A DNA stretch of 64,000 bases, taken from assembly GCF_037652055.1 (NCBI RefSeq), contig NZ_JBBKAH010000002.1, forward strand, positions 1,302,001 to 1,366,000, written 5' to 3'. The notes beneath the pieces are model-generated. The model worked only from the letters and a program-made list of their open reading frames with translations. It searched no databases and had not been told where the DNA came from. Both the position numbers and the translations under genes were made by a program. Below are positions 44,536 to 53,743 of the stretch, piece after piece (position 1 is the stretch's first letter; each line of letters starts with the position of its first letter). The DNA comes from Pelagibius sp037652055. GTDB lineage: Bacteria > Pseudomonadota > Alphaproteobacteria > Kiloniellales > Kiloniellaceae.

Positions 44536-45997
44536 TTACCCAGGCGGAGGCGATGGAGAACACGAAGCGCCGCCGCACGAGCAGCCGCACGGAGCGGAAG
44601 CCACGGCTGTTGAAGGCATCCTCGGCGGTCGCGTTCAGCTTGTGGCCGGGCCTGAGTTTGCGCTTGTTCGGGTTTTCCAGGAACTCGCGGAGGAAGCCGA
44701 CGCCGAACACCGCGCCGACAGCGATGTGCGTCGAACTGACGGGCAGCCCCAGGGTCGTGGCGATCAGCACCGTCACCGCCGCCGACAAAGCGACACAGTA
44801 GGCGCGTGGCGAGTTCAGCCGCGTGATCTTCTCGCCGACGACCGCGATCAGCTTCGGCCCGAAGAGGCCGAGGCCCAGCGCAATGCCGAAGGCACCGACC
44901 GCCATCACCCACAGCGGAATCGTAACCTGGGTTGCGATTCCGCCCGACTGCTGCACGGTCGAGACGATCGCGGCGAGCGGACCGACCGCGTTGGCGACGT
45001 CGTTGGCGCCGTGGGCGAAAGACAGCAGCGCGGCGCCCGCGATCAGCGGGACGTCGAACAGCTGGTTGATGTCGGACCGCTTGTTGCCCAGGCCGCGGAC
45101 GCGCGCACGGACATAGGGGCGCGCTGCGGCATAGGCCGCCACGAAAGCCAGGCCCGAGAGGAGGACAATCTCCACCGCGCCGGGATGCCAGACCTTGTTG
45201 AGGCCTTTCAACAGCATGTAGGCGGTGAAGGCGCCGGCCATCAGCGCGATCAGGACCGGCACCCAGGTCTTCGCGGCGGTAAGGCGATCCTCGGCATAGA
45301 GGATCTTCACCTTGATGAAATAGAGAATCAGAGCGGCGAAGCCGGCGCCGAACGCAGGCGAGATCACCCAGCTCGCAGCAATGGCGGCCATCGTCGTCCA
45401 GTTGACCAGGCCGAAGCCCCCCACCGCGATGCCGGCGCCGAGAACGCCACCGACGATCGAATGCGTCGTCGAAACAGGGGCATTGAGGATCGTCGCCAGG
45501 TTGATCCACAGGGCGGCGGCGAACAGCGCGCTGAGCATCAGGTCCCGGAACATCGCGACGCTGACGTCCGGCCCCGGCGAGATGATGCCCTTGGAAACGG
45601 TCTTCACGACGTCGCCACCGGCAAGCAGCGCCCCCGCAGCCTCGCAGACCGCGGCGATCACCACCGCCGCCAGGACGGTCAGCACCTTGCCGCCGACGGC
45701 GGGGCCCATGTTGTTGGCGACGTCGTTGGCGCCGATGTTCAGGGCCATGTAGCCGCCGACCACCGCAGCGACGGCGACGATCAGCCAGTCTTCGCTGATC
45801 GTGCTTTGATAGCCGGCGACGGCGCTGCCGACCACTGCCAGGAACAGAACCGAGAACCCGAGGGGCACAACGATCCTGCGCAGGTCGAAGAACAGCGACT
45901 GTCCGTAACCGTAACGCCTGAGATCGTTGACGTAGCGATTCTCACGTTTTTTCTCAGAATATGCCAAGCGACCAGACCGCGCCCTTTGGATGACCAA
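44474..45997 (-). CDS. pit: PiT-family inorganic phosphate transporter
   Basis: A low-affinity phosphate permease of about 507 aa with roughly 10-12 helices and the two PD001131 repeats that define the family: GANDVANNMGPAVGGKVLTV near residue 90 and GANDVANAVGPLAAIVSTVQ near residue 320. STTHSIVGG and SSTHIAVGAVFG are the paired inverted-repeat ends. The start is uncertain: TTG at 45997 gives the longest form, another in-frame TTG lies at 45967, and neither has a clear ribosome site. No PhoU/DUF47 (PitR) gene precedes it. Its 3' end overlaps the convergent Nudix gene. Confidence 0.88.
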   Translation of the reverse strand: MVIQRARSGRLAYSEKKRENRYVNDLRRYGYGQSLFFDLRRIVVPLGFSVLFLAVVGSAVAGYQSTISEDWLIVAVAAVVGGYMALNIGANDVANNMGPAVGGKVLTVLAAVVIAAVCEAAGALLAGGDVVKTVSKGIISPGPDVSVAMFRDLMLSALFAAALWINLATILNAPVSTTHSIVGGVLGAGIAVGGFGLVNWTTMAAIAASWVISPAFGAGFAALILYFIKVKILYAEDRLTAAKTWVPVLIALMAGAFTAYMLLKGLNKVWHPGAVEIVLLSGLAFVAAYAAARPYVRARVRGLGNKRSDINQLFDVPLIAGAALLSFAHGANDVANAVGPLAAIVSTVQQSGGIATQVTIPLWVMAVGAFGIALGLGLFGPKLIAVVGEKITRLNSPRAYCVALSAAVTVLIATTLGLPVSSTHIAVGAVFGVGFLREFLENPNKRKLRPGHKLNATAEDAFNSRGFRSVRLLVRRRFVFSIASAWVITVPASALLAALIYGGLQLL

Positions 45998-46203
45998 CAG
46001 CGACAGAGATCACAGATGCGCGCCGACTTGTCCAGAATCGATGGGCACGCCGCCTCCGGGCGGGCCGGTCTGCCGGCCGCTCTTGGATAACCCGGCCGGC
46101 GACAGGGCGCGCGCACCATCTAACATCTTGTTCCGCAGCGGATATTTCCGAAGTCTTCGGATCGCCGGCTCGCGGCAGGTGACAAGGCCTCGGCAAGGTG
46201 ATA

Positions 46204-46227
46204 ATTTAATTGAGCGCTCATTTAAAT
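46204..46227. promoter_or_regulatory. BetI-like operator, site 1 (before Rieske gene)
   Basis: A 24-bp near-perfect palindrome centred at 46215/46216: perfect core TGAGCGCTCA (46211-46220) with A/T-rich complementary flanks, one mismatch pair per palindrome. It ends 14 bases before the GTG start of the oxygenase. The same TGAGCGCT core recurs at 55057-55064 and 61066-61073, beside a BetI-like regulator gene. Confidence 0.7.
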
Positions 46228-46241
46228 AACGGAGACGCTCG

Positions 46242-47450
46242 GTGCGTAACTCATTGGAAAAACTTGAAATCCCGGAGGGGTGGGATCGTTCCGGGCTGCC
46301 GGGCTGGACCTATTTCAACGACGAACTGCTGGACCTCGAAACCGAGGTGCTGTTCCGCCGCCACTGGCAGCTGGCCTGCCACGTGGGCGACCTGCCGGAA
46401 CCGGGCGACTACGTCACCTTCGACATGTGTGGTGAGCGCGCGCTCATCGTGCGCGGCGACGACGGCGTCGTGCGCGCCTTTCACAACGTCTGCCGCCACC
46501 GCGGCTCGCGCGTGGCCACCAAGACCAAGGGGAAGTGTCGCTCGGCGATGGTCTGCCCCTTTCACGGCTGGAGCTACAATCTGGACGGCACCCTGCGCGG
46601 CGCCGCCAAGCCGAGGAGTCTGCCCAAGCTGGATCCGGTAGAGTTCGGCCTGAAGCCGGTCGAACACGAGATCTGGCAGGGCTTCGTCTTCGTGCGCTTC
46701 AAGCCCGGCCCGCAGCCGGCGGTGAAGGATGTCATGGCGCCCTTCGAGGCCGAGGCGGCGCTCTACAACGTCCCGGAAATGGAACCGGCCTACCGTGGCT
46801 ATTGGAAATCCGAGACGGCGGTGAACTGGAAGGCCGTGCGCGACGTCGACAACGAGGGCTACCACGTGCCGATGGCGCATCCCGGCCTGCAGGACCTCTA
46901 CGGCCACGGTTACTTCGACGAGCCGATGGCAAAGGGGGCCAACCGCTCCTTCGGTCCCTTCAACGAGGGGCCGGGCAAGCTGTGGAGCGTGCGCGCCTAC
47001 AAGAATATCGTGCCGGACATGCCGAACCTGCCGGCGAGCCACAAGCGCGCGTGGGTCTACCTCGGCCTGTTCCCCAACACGGTGATGACCTTCTATCCCG
47101 AAAGCGTGATGTTCTATCAGGAGTTCCCGGTGCACGCCGGTCTCACCCTGCAGCGCGGCGCGACCTACAAGTACAAGAACGAGACGCGCGAGATGCGCCT
47201 CGCCCGCTACCTCAGCACCCGCATCGATCGCGACACGGTGCTGGAGGACGTCCAGCTGACCATCTGGTCCTGCGAGGCCGCCAAATCGAGCGGCTACGAT
47301 GGAATCATGCTTTCGGATCTGGAATACGGCGTGCGAAGCTATCATGACCAGCTGCGCGAACTGCTGCCGATCCTGAACCAGAAGCAGGCGCCGGCGCCGG
47401 GAACAATAAAGCGGCTGGCCCACGACATCGCGACGTCGGGCGTGGCGTGA
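46242..47450 (+). CDS. Rieske non-heme iron oxygenase, large subunit
   Basis: A 402-aa ring-hydroxylating-type oxygenase alpha subunit. The Rieske [2Fe-2S] ligands are Cys84-x-His86 and Cys105-x2-His108 (NVCRHRGSR, CPFHGWSYNLDGTLRG). The mononuclear iron site has DNEGYHVPMAH with His208 and His213. Relatives of this size demethylate N-methyl compounds such as glycine betaine or stachydrine, or oxidise carnitine. It is followed by PotBCA-type transporter genes and preceded by a BetI-like operator, so N-demethylation is more likely than aromatic attack. No reductase gene is in the window. Start is GTG at 46242. Confidence 0.87.
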   Translation: MRNSLEKLEIPEGWDRSGLPGWTYFNDELLDLETEVLFRRHWQLACHVGDLPEPGDYVTFDMCGERALIVRGDDGVVRAFHNVCRHRGSRVATKTKGKCRSAMVCPFHGWSYNLDGTLRGAAKPRSLPKLDPVEFGLKPVEHEIWQGFVFVRFKPGPQPAVKDVMAPFEAEAALYNVPEMEPAYRGYWKSETAVNWKAVRDVDNEGYHVPMAHPGLQDLYGHGYFDEPMAKGANRSFGPFNEGPGKLWSVRAYKNIVPDMPNLPASHKRAWVYLGLFPNTVMTFYPESVMFYQEFPVHAGLTLQRGATYKYKNETREMRLARYLSTRIDRDTVLEDVQLTIWSCEAAKSSGYDGIMLSDLEYGVRSYHDQLRELLPILNQKQAPAPGTIKRLAHDIATSGVA

Positions 47451-47537
47451 CGGATCCCGCCGGAGGGCGGCGGACGAACCACAAAAGCAGGGCCGGCAAC
47501 GAACCGGCTAAAGGGGGCCAGGGAGTGAATCAGGCAT

Positions 47538-47556
47538 CTGCCGCCGGGCGCGGCAG
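47538..47556 (+). other. Hairpin between Rieske and PotB-type genes
   Basis: CTGCCGC (47538-47544), loop CGGGC, GCGGCAG (47550-47556): a perfect 7-bp stem in a 151-base gap, with no T-run. It may set relative expression of the oxygenase and transporter, or be chance in GC-rich DNA. Confidence 0.3.
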
Positions 47557-47601
47557 TCACGGCTTTCGCCAATGCCGTAGGCGCCGCCTAGGGCCGCGAC
47601 C

Positions 47602-48516
47602 ATGGTCGCGATGAGCGGCGGGACTCTGGCCGCGCGGGCGGAGGGTCTTTGGGCGCGGCTCTCGCGCAACGAGAGCGCACGCGGTCTGGCCCTGGTCAGT
47701 CCGACCTTCCTCTACGCCCTGCTGCTGCTGGTGGCGCCGATCCTGGTCATCATCGCCTTCAGCTTCTGGACCCAGGACTACCTGACCATCGACCGCACGG
47801 CGACCCTCGCCAATTACCGCGAGGCCTGGAGCGATCCGCTATACCGCACTCTGATGTTCCGCTCCCTCGGGGTGTCAGCCGTGGTGACGGCGATCACCGT
47901 GCTGCTGGCCTATCCGATGGCCTACTATCTGTCCTTCCACGGCGGCCAGCGCAAAGCGCTGTGGCTGTTTCTCATCACCATCCCGTTCTGGACCAGCTAC
48001 CTGCTGCGGGTCTTCGCCTGGAAGATCATCCTCGGCTACAACGGCGTGGTGAACGCCAGCCTGATGGAGCTAGGGATCCTGGCCCAGCCGATGGAATTCC
48101 TGCTCTACAACGTGAACGCCGTGGTGATCACCCTGGCGCACGCCTGGGCGCCCTTCGCCATCCTGCCGATCTTCGTGTCGCTGGAGAAGATCGACCGCAG
48201 CCTGCTGGAGGCGGCGACCGACCTGGGCGACGGGCCACTCCGGCGCTTCCTGCGCATCACCCTGCCGCTATCGCTGCCCGGCGTGGTGGCCGCGGCGCTC
48301 ATCGTCTTCATTCCGACGGTCGGCGACTACGTGACGCCGCGTCTGGTCGGCGGCAAGGACGGCCTGATGATCGCCAACATGATCCAGGTACAGTTCGGCA
48401 AGGCCAACGACTGGCCGCTCGGCGCCGCGCTGGCGGTGTCCACCATGGTCATCGTCACCGCGGCTTCGCTGGCCTTCGCCCTGCTGGTGCGCCAGCTCGG
48501 CACGCGGTTCCGATAG
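47602..48516 (+). CDS. PotB-type ABC transporter permease
   Basis: A 304-aa inner-membrane permease of the polyamine/PotB branch. Blocks include LVSPTFLYALLLLVAPILVI, the FWTSYLLRVFAWKIILGYNG segment and the coupling loop LEAATDLGDGPLRRFLRITL, then GDYVTPRLVGGKDGLMIANM. The start may be the ATG at 47602 or one three codons later; neither has a strong ribosome site. The genes for the other permease and the ATPase follow, but no binding-protein gene does; the likely partner lies at 53804-54883 behind a matching operator. Confidence 0.88.
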   Translation: MVAMSGGTLAARAEGLWARLSRNESARGLALVSPTFLYALLLLVAPILVIIAFSFWTQDYLTIDRTATLANYREAWSDPLYRTLMFRSLGVSAVVTAITVLLAYPMAYYLSFHGGQRKALWLFLITIPFWTSYLLRVFAWKIILGYNGVVNASLMELGILAQPMEFLLYNVNAVVITLAHAWAPFAILPIFVSLEKIDRSLLEAATDLGDGPLRRFLRITLPLSLPGVVAAALIVFIPTVGDYVTPRLVGGKDGLMIANMIQVQFGKANDWPLGAALAVSTMVIVTAASLAFALLVRQLGTRFR

Positions 48517-48528
48517 CGGAGTGCCCTC

Positions 48529-49335
48529 ATGAAGATCCGGCCGCTTGGCATCTACGCCCTTCTCTACCTCGTGTTCCTTTACCTGCCGGTGCTGTTCCTG
48601 CCGATCTTCTCGTTCAACGATTCCGCCATCGTCGCCTTCCCGCTGAAAGGCTTCACCACCCGCTGGTACGAAAACCTGTGGTCCAACGAGGCCATGCAGG
48701 GCGCGCTGTGGAACAGCCTGGAGGTCGGTATCGCCACCTCGGTGATTTCCACCGTTCTCGGCATCTGTGGCGCGCGGGCGCTGACCCGCTACCGCTTTCC
48801 CGGCAAGGGCGGTATCGCCGCCCTCATCATGCTGCCGCTGGTGCTGCCGGAGATCATCGTCGCCATCTCGCTGCTCGTCGTCCTCCTGCAGCTCGGCTTC
48901 AGCCTGTCGCTGTTCAGCGTCATTCTCGGCCACATCCTGATGTGCGTGCCGTTCTCCATCGCCGTCCTGTCATCCAGCTTCGAGGGCTTCGAGCGCAGCC
49001 TCGAGGAAGCCTCGCTCGATCTCGGTGAGGGGCCGGCGATGACCTTCTTCCGCGTAACACTGCCCATGGTGGCGCCGGGCATCTTGTCCAGCCTGCTCAT
49101 CACCTTCACCATCTCGCTCGACGAATTCATCGTCGCCTTTTTCCTCAGCGGCACCGAGCCGACACTGCCGGTCTACATCTGGAGTCAGCTGCGCTTTCCC
49201 TCCAGGCTGCCCGACGTGCTGGCGCTGGGTAGTCTGCTGCTGGTCGCCTCCTTCTTCCTGCTGTCGGTTGCCGAGATCATGCGGCGGCGCGCGGCGCGCC
49301 GGGCCGGCGCCAGTTCCACCGGAGGATTTCTGTGA
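48529..49335 (+). CDS. PotC-type ABC transporter permease
   Basis: A 268-aa permease of the PotC branch. Features include LVFLYLPVLFLPIFSFNDSA, the LIMLPLVLPEIIVAISLLVV helix, coupling loop LEEASLDLGEGPAMTFFRVT and TISLDEFIVAFFLSGTEPTL. It starts 12 bases after the PotB-type stop and overlaps the ATPase start by 4 bases. Confidence 0.9.
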   Translation: MKIRPLGIYALLYLVFLYLPVLFLPIFSFNDSAIVAFPLKGFTTRWYENLWSNEAMQGALWNSLEVGIATSVISTVLGICGARALTRYRFPGKGGIAALIMLPLVLPEIIVAISLLVVLLQLGFSLSLFSVILGHILMCVPFSIAVLSSSFEGFERSLEEASLDLGEGPAMTFFRVTLPMVAPGILSSLLITFTISLDEFIVAFFLSGTEPTLPVYIWSQLRFPSRLPDVLALGSLLLVASFFLLSVAEIMRRRAARRAGASSTGGFL

Positions 49336-50435
49336 ACGACAGGAACATCATCGAAATCGACCGCGTAACGCGCAAGTTCGGCGAGTTCACCGCCCTCGAC
49401 GACGTTTCGCTGCAGATCCGCGAGGGCGAGTTCTTCTCGCTGCTCGGCCCGTCGGGTTGCGGCAAGACGACCCTGCTGCGCCAGATCGGCGGCTTCGACG
49501 ATCCCACTTCCGGCGCCATCCGCATCGACGGCCAGAACATGACCGGGGTGCCGGCCAACCGCCGACCGACCAACATGGTGTTCCAGAGCTACGCGATCTT
49601 CCCGCACCTCACGGTGGCGCAGAATGTCGCCTACGGTCTGCGCAAGCTGCGCCTCGACCGTCAGGAGCGCGACCGCCGGGTGAAGGAGGCGCTGGCGCAG
49701 GTCGACATGGCGCACCTGGGGGCGAGGCGCAGCAACGAGATCTCCGGCGGCCAGCGCCAGCGCGTGGCGCTCGCCCGTGCCCTCATCATGCGTCCCAAGG
49801 TGCTGCTGCTGGACGAGCCGCTCTCCGCCCTCGACAAGAAGCTGCGCGAGCAGATGCAGGTGGAACTGCGCCACCTGCAGCGCCAGGTCGGCATCACCTT
49901 CATCCTGGTCACCCACGACCAGGAGGAGGCGCTGACCATGTCCGACCGCATCGCCGTGATGTTCGGCGGCAAGATCGCCCAGTGCGACCGGCCCGAGGAG
50001 ATCTACCAGCATCCGCGCAACCGCGTGGTGGCCGAGTTCATCGGCGGCATGAACTTCCTGCAGGCCGCGATGCTGCGCGAGAGCGACGACATGATCGAGG
50101 TCGACGTCGCCGGCTTCGGCCGCGCCGAGGTGAGAAAGCCGGCTGGCGTCACCTATAACGGATCCACCCTCGCGAACGGCGGGCTCACCATCGGCGCGCG
50201 GCCGGAGCGGATGACCCTGGTGTTCGACGGCGACGGCGGGCACAACCGGGTGGTCGAGGGCACCGTGGTGGAGGCCTCCTACTACGGCGACATGACTTAC
50301 TACTCCATCGCTATCGGTTCGCTGGAGAAACCCATCGTGGTCTCCATGCGCAACACCATCGGCCGGCGCAGCCTCGCAGCCGGCGAAAAAGTGCAGGTCG
50401 GCTGGGGGCCGGAGTCGCTGGTGCCGCTGCTCTGA
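49332..50435 (+). CDS. PotA-type ABC transporter ATPase
   Basis: A 367-aa ATPase with GTG start at 49332. Walker A GPSGCGKT, Q-loop VFQSYAIFPHLTVAQN, signature ISGGQRQRVALARAL, Walker B VLLLDEPLSALD and switch LVTHDQEEAL are intact. The C-terminal TOBE domain (about 250-365) includes IGARPERMTLVFD. It energises the PotBC-type permeases and ends the operon that began with the Rieske gene. Confidence 0.92.
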   Translation: MNDRNIIEIDRVTRKFGEFTALDDVSLQIREGEFFSLLGPSGCGKTTLLRQIGGFDDPTSGAIRIDGQNMTGVPANRRPTNMVFQSYAIFPHLTVAQNVAYGLRKLRLDRQERDRRVKEALAQVDMAHLGARRSNEISGGQRQRVALARALIMRPKVLLLDEPLSALDKKLREQMQVELRHLQRQVGITFILVTHDQEEALTMSDRIAVMFGGKIAQCDRPEEIYQHPRNRVVAEFIGGMNFLQAAMLRESDDMIEVDVAGFGRAEVRKPAGVTYNGSTLANGGLTIGARPERMTLVFDGDGGHNRVVEGTVVEASYYGDMTYYSIAIGSLEKPIVVSMRNTIGRRSLAAGEKVQVGWGPESLVPLL

Positions 50436-50486
50436 GGCGCCAAGGCCGAGGCGCCGGCGTGATTTGTCTCTTGGAAGTCATCTTCG

Positions 50487-51671
50487 ATGATGCCGGATCG
50501 ATCTTCAGGTGGTTTGCAGCCGGCGCGGCCGGACTGGCTGCCGCTCGTGGCCCTCTTCACCAGCGTGTTCTCGTTCTGCATCTCCTTCGGCGGCCTGACG
50601 CCGCTGATCTCGCTCACCCTTGAGGGACAGGACGTCGACGGCGCGATCATCGGCCTGGTGGTCGCCGCGCAGCCCGTCGGCACCATCGCCACCGCCTCGC
50701 TGGTGCCACGCCTGCTGCGCCGCTTCGGCACGGCCGACACCATCCTGGTCTGCGGGCTCATCTCCATCCTTTCCATCGCCCTGCTGCCGGTGTTCTCCTC
50801 GGTGTCCGCCTGGTTTGCCCTGCGCCTCGTCGCCGGCTTCGCCGCTGCCGGTCCGTGGATTGTGACGGAGACCTGGATCAATGCCGCCGCCGCTGCCGGC
50901 GGCCGCGGCCGCCTCGTCGCCCTCTACGGCAGCGTGATGGCGATGGGCTTTGTCGTCGGGCCGCTGCTGCTGACGGCGCTGGGCAGCGCGGGATCGCTGC
51001 CCTTCCTCGCCTTTGCCCTGATCAGTGGCGCGGCTCTGCTGCCGATCCTGCTGGTGCGCGGACGCGCGCCGCGGCTGGAGGTCGCCCGCAAGGCGGCCTA
51101 CGCCGGTATCCTCTTCGCCGCGCCCGCGATCTTCGCAGCGGCGATCCTGGCCGGCGTGGTGGACATCGCCTTCTTCAGCTTCCTGCCAATCTGGGGCATC
51201 CGCAACGGCCTGGAGGAGAGCTTCACCGTCACCCTGCTGACCGTCTTCGTCACCGGCAACATCGTGCTGCAGTATCCCCTCGGCTGGCTCGCCGATGCGC
51301 TGGGCTACCGGGTCGCCATGGCGCTCTGCGCCATGGTCTGCCTGGTAGCGCCGGCCTTGGCGACGCAGTGCCTCGGCGCGCCGCTGATGCTGGCGGCGAC
51401 GCTATTCGCCTGGGGCGGTGCAGCCTGGGGCATCTATTCCATCGCGCTGGCGGCCCTCGGCTTGCGCTTCCGCGGTGCGCTGCTGGCCGCGGCCAATGCC
51501 GTCTTCGTCATCGCCTACGAGGTGGCCAACATCGCCGGCCCGCCGGCGGCGGGGGCCGCCGTCGATCTCTGGCCGCAACACGGCCTCATGGTCCTGATGG
51601 CGGCCTTCGGCGCGCTCTTCCTGCTGCTCGTTGCCAGCCGCCTCGGCCGTCCGCTGACCCTGGAGGGATAA
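50487..51671 (+). CDS. MFS transporter (YcaD/CmlA-like)
   Basis: A 394-aa major-facilitator protein with about 12 helices: FTSVFSFCISFGGLTPLISL, LRLVAGFAAAGPWIVTETWI and, in the second half, FLPIWGIRNGLEESFTVTLL and GWLADALGYRVAMALCAMVC, where the D-x-L-G-x-R loop signature is visible. The TETWIN segment is typical of the YcaD-like group. It starts 51 bases after the ATPase stop and may be read with that operon. Substrate unknown. Confidence 0.83.
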   Translation: MMPDRSSGGLQPARPDWLPLVALFTSVFSFCISFGGLTPLISLTLEGQDVDGAIIGLVVAAQPVGTIATASLVPRLLRRFGTADTILVCGLISILSIALLPVFSSVSAWFALRLVAGFAAAGPWIVTETWINAAAAAGGRGRLVALYGSVMAMGFVVGPLLLTALGSAGSLPFLAFALISGAALLPILLVRGRAPRLEVARKAAYAGILFAAPAIFAAAILAGVVDIAFFSFLPIWGIRNGLEESFTVTLLTVFVTGNIVLQYPLGWLADALGYRVAMALCAMVCLVAPALATQCLGAPLMLAATLFAWGGAAWGIYSIALAALGLRFRGALLAAANAVFVIAYEVANIAGPPAAGAAVDLWPQHGLMVLMAAFGALFLLLVASRLGRPLTLEG

Positions 51672-51826
51672 GGGGGCGCCTCCGGTCCAGGTTTCAGTCC
51701 GGCAACCCCCTGTCCTGCAAATGAAATTGGCGCGCGGCGCGGCAATCCCTTAAGAATGGTCCACTAAGCTGAGAGTCGCATTGCTGCTTTCGCCGAGAGC
51801 ATTCGGGCAGAGAGGACATAACGCCT

Positions 51827-52231
51827 TTGGACAGGATCAAAGCGGGTCTCACCGGCGAGGCCGAGATGATGGTGGGTACCAGCGACACGGCGCCGCGCAT
51901 CGGCTCCGGCCGCATCGCCGTGCTGGCGACACCGAAGATGGTGAGCCTGATGGAGGAGGCGGCGCTGGCCGCCATCGAGCACCTGCTGCCGGAAGGCAAG
52001 CAGTCGCTCGGTACCCATCTCGACATCACCCACATCGCGGCGACGCCGGTCGGCATGACGGTGAAGGCCGAAGCCGAGCTGATCGAGGTGAACGGCCGCA
52101 AGCTGCTGTTCGCCGTGCGCGCCCGCGACGAGATGGACCTGATCGGCGAGGGCCGCCACGAACGCGTGGTGGTCACCGCCGCGACCTTCCAGTCCCGCAT
52201 CAACGAAAAGGGCAAGGCGCTGAAGAAGTGA
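51827..52231 (+). CDS. FlK-like hot-dog thioesterase
   Basis: A 134-aa single-domain hot-dog protein closely resembling fluoroacetyl-CoA thioesterase FlK in length and order of motifs: VLATPKMVSLMEEAA, SLGTHLDITHIAATPVG and GEGRHERVVV. Thr35, Glu43 and His69 match the FlK triad (Thr42, Glu50, His76) with identical spacing. Start is TTG at 51827 with AGAGAGGA upstream, since no earlier ATG fits. Most relatives are uncharacterised thioesterases; fluoroacetate resistance is not implied without the aromatic lid residues, which I do not see. It stands alone between an MFS gene and a convergent membrane-TPR gene. Confidence 0.8.
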   Translation: MDRIKAGLTGEAEMMVGTSDTAPRIGSGRIAVLATPKMVSLMEEAALAAIEHLLPEGKQSLGTHLDITHIAATPVGMTVKAEAELIEVNGRKLLFAVRARDEMDLIGEGRHERVVVTAATFQSRINEKGKALKK

Positions 52232-52266
52232 TGGCGGGACGCTGACGCTTCCAGCCGCATACGCGG

Positions 52267-53577
52267 TTAATGAGATGGGGGCAGCAACTGCTCGATCTCA
52301 TCGTCGCCCTGAAGGGACTCGAGATCCCGATCGTACGAATTGGAATTCGGGCGAAGGAGCCGCTTCAGTAGTAGTACCCACTTTTCGGAATCTGGAGCAT
52401 TACGCACGGCTCTGACCGCCGCGACCGCTTTGTCTCTCCACATTGCGGCTTCATCGGGTTGCTGCCTCCTTTGAGCTGAAGAATGAGCCTGACCGTAGGC
52501 ACAGGCGAGATAAGTATTCAGCTGGGCATTGCGCCTGAGGTGAGGCTCCTTCGCGAGCAGAGCTTCGCCACGCTCAATCGCCTCCTTGTAGCCGTCTTCC
52601 TGATGGAGATAGAGGTAGCCCCATACCTGATAGAGTTCGATCTCCTGTGCAAGCGCAGGGTTCTCCTTTTCCGCAGCTTTCCGGGCCAGTTCCAGTTCTT
52701 TCAGCCCTTCTTTGACGAGGCCGAGCAGAACCTGGGAGCGTCCGTAGTCGCGACGCGCTTTGATATCATCCGGTTCCAATTCCAAGGCGCGTTTGAATGC
52801 CTCGGCGGCACCCGACATGTCACTTTTCCAGAACCGTGCCTTGCCGACCGCACGCACGCCCGTCGCTGTTGTCAGCTGACTGGTGTCCACCAGCGCCAGC
52901 TTTTCGACCTTCTCGGACACGGCCGCAGAGGATTCCTGCTTCGGTGATTCCGGCAGGAGTTCGTCGAGCAGTGCATTCATTGTCTTCAGAAGGCCAAGTT
53001 CGCGATGGGCGCTGCGCCGGAAGAAGAGCGCGACGAAGGTCCGGGTATAGATGTAGGCGAAGAGGAAGCCGGTCACCGTGCCGGCCACCAATATGGCCGC
53101 GGTGAGGGCGACGGGCTCAGTATCATTTCTGCCGATGCTGAGGGCGGGCGCCAAGACCGTTGCCACCTTCATGATATTCGTGCCGATGTCGGGCAGCTGA
53201 GTGAGGCCGACCCCGACAAGGATCTTGGTTAGCCAGTCGGATATCTGCTCAAGATTGGTGTTGACGCCCAGGAAATTGTCCGTGCCGTTGTCTGTATCAC
53301 CTGCTCCTTTCCTGTCCGGGGATGCTCGCGGAATGCCGAAGAGGAAACCTAGGAAGCTGCCGCCCAGGGAAGCGGCAAGGTACACAAGACCGGCGCCACC
53401 CAGGGCAGCGAGGTAAAGTGCTGGTGAGCAAGTGGTGACCCAGCGAAGCGAAACTAGAACGAGGCAAATCAGCGTGAGTCCGCCATAGATGACGAAAGTC
53501 TTGATCAGCTGTTCGCGTTCTTTGCGGTCGTCGATCGGCGAGCTCTCGCTGTTGCTGCTGGTTCGGCCCGGCGCCAT
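52267..53577 (-). CDS. Membrane-anchored TPR protein, uncharacterised
   Basis: A 436-aa protein I cannot name. About residues 20-80 hold two hydrophobic segments (TFVIYGGLTLICLVLVSLRW and a second ending GFLFGIPRA), then a conserved-looking stretch NTNLEQISDWLTKILVGVGL, a further pair of helices (about 130-185, AAILVAGTVTGFLFAYIYTR) and a C-terminal half of TPR-like helical repeats (SGAAEAFKRALELEPDDIKA and later units). ATG at 53577 follows GGAGG by 5 bases; frames extend to 53661. Its base composition is visibly less GC-rich than its neighbours (one 60-base stretch at 52321 is 53 percent), suggesting transfer. The NTNLEQISDW segment recurs, as I recall, in other unassigned membrane proteins. 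Confidence 0.78.
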   Translation of the reverse strand: MAPGRTSSNSESSPIDDRKEREQLIKTFVIYGGLTLICLVLVSLRWVTTCSPALYLAALGGAGLVYLAASLGGSFLGFLFGIPRASPDRKGAGDTDNGTDNFLGVNTNLEQISDWLTKILVGVGLTQLPDIGTNIMKVATVLAPALSIGRNDTEPVALTAAILVAGTVTGFLFAYIYTRTFVALFFRRSAHRELGLLKTMNALLDELLPESPKQESSAAVSEKVEKLALVDTSQLTTATGVRAVGKARFWKSDMSGAAEAFKRALELEPDDIKARRDYGRSQVLLGLVKEGLKELELARKAAEKENPALAQEIELYQVWGYLYLHQEDGYKEAIERGEALLAKEPHLRRNAQLNTYLACAYGQAHSSAQRRQQPDEAAMWRDKAVAAVRAVRNAPDSEKWVLLLKRLLRPNSNSYDRDLESLQGDDEIEQLLPPSH

Positions 53578-53743
53578 GGCAGCCTCCCCCAGGAAAACCT
53601 CGATGGCCGCAGTCGGGCAGCGGCTGTCCCCCATGCCGGCTATTAAGCCAGCCCATGTCAATTATAAGTTGCAACCAAATTCAGCGTCAGCACGAATTGT
53701 TGGTAGATTTGCGCCGGCTCGATCACGGCAGGAGAAAGAAAAA

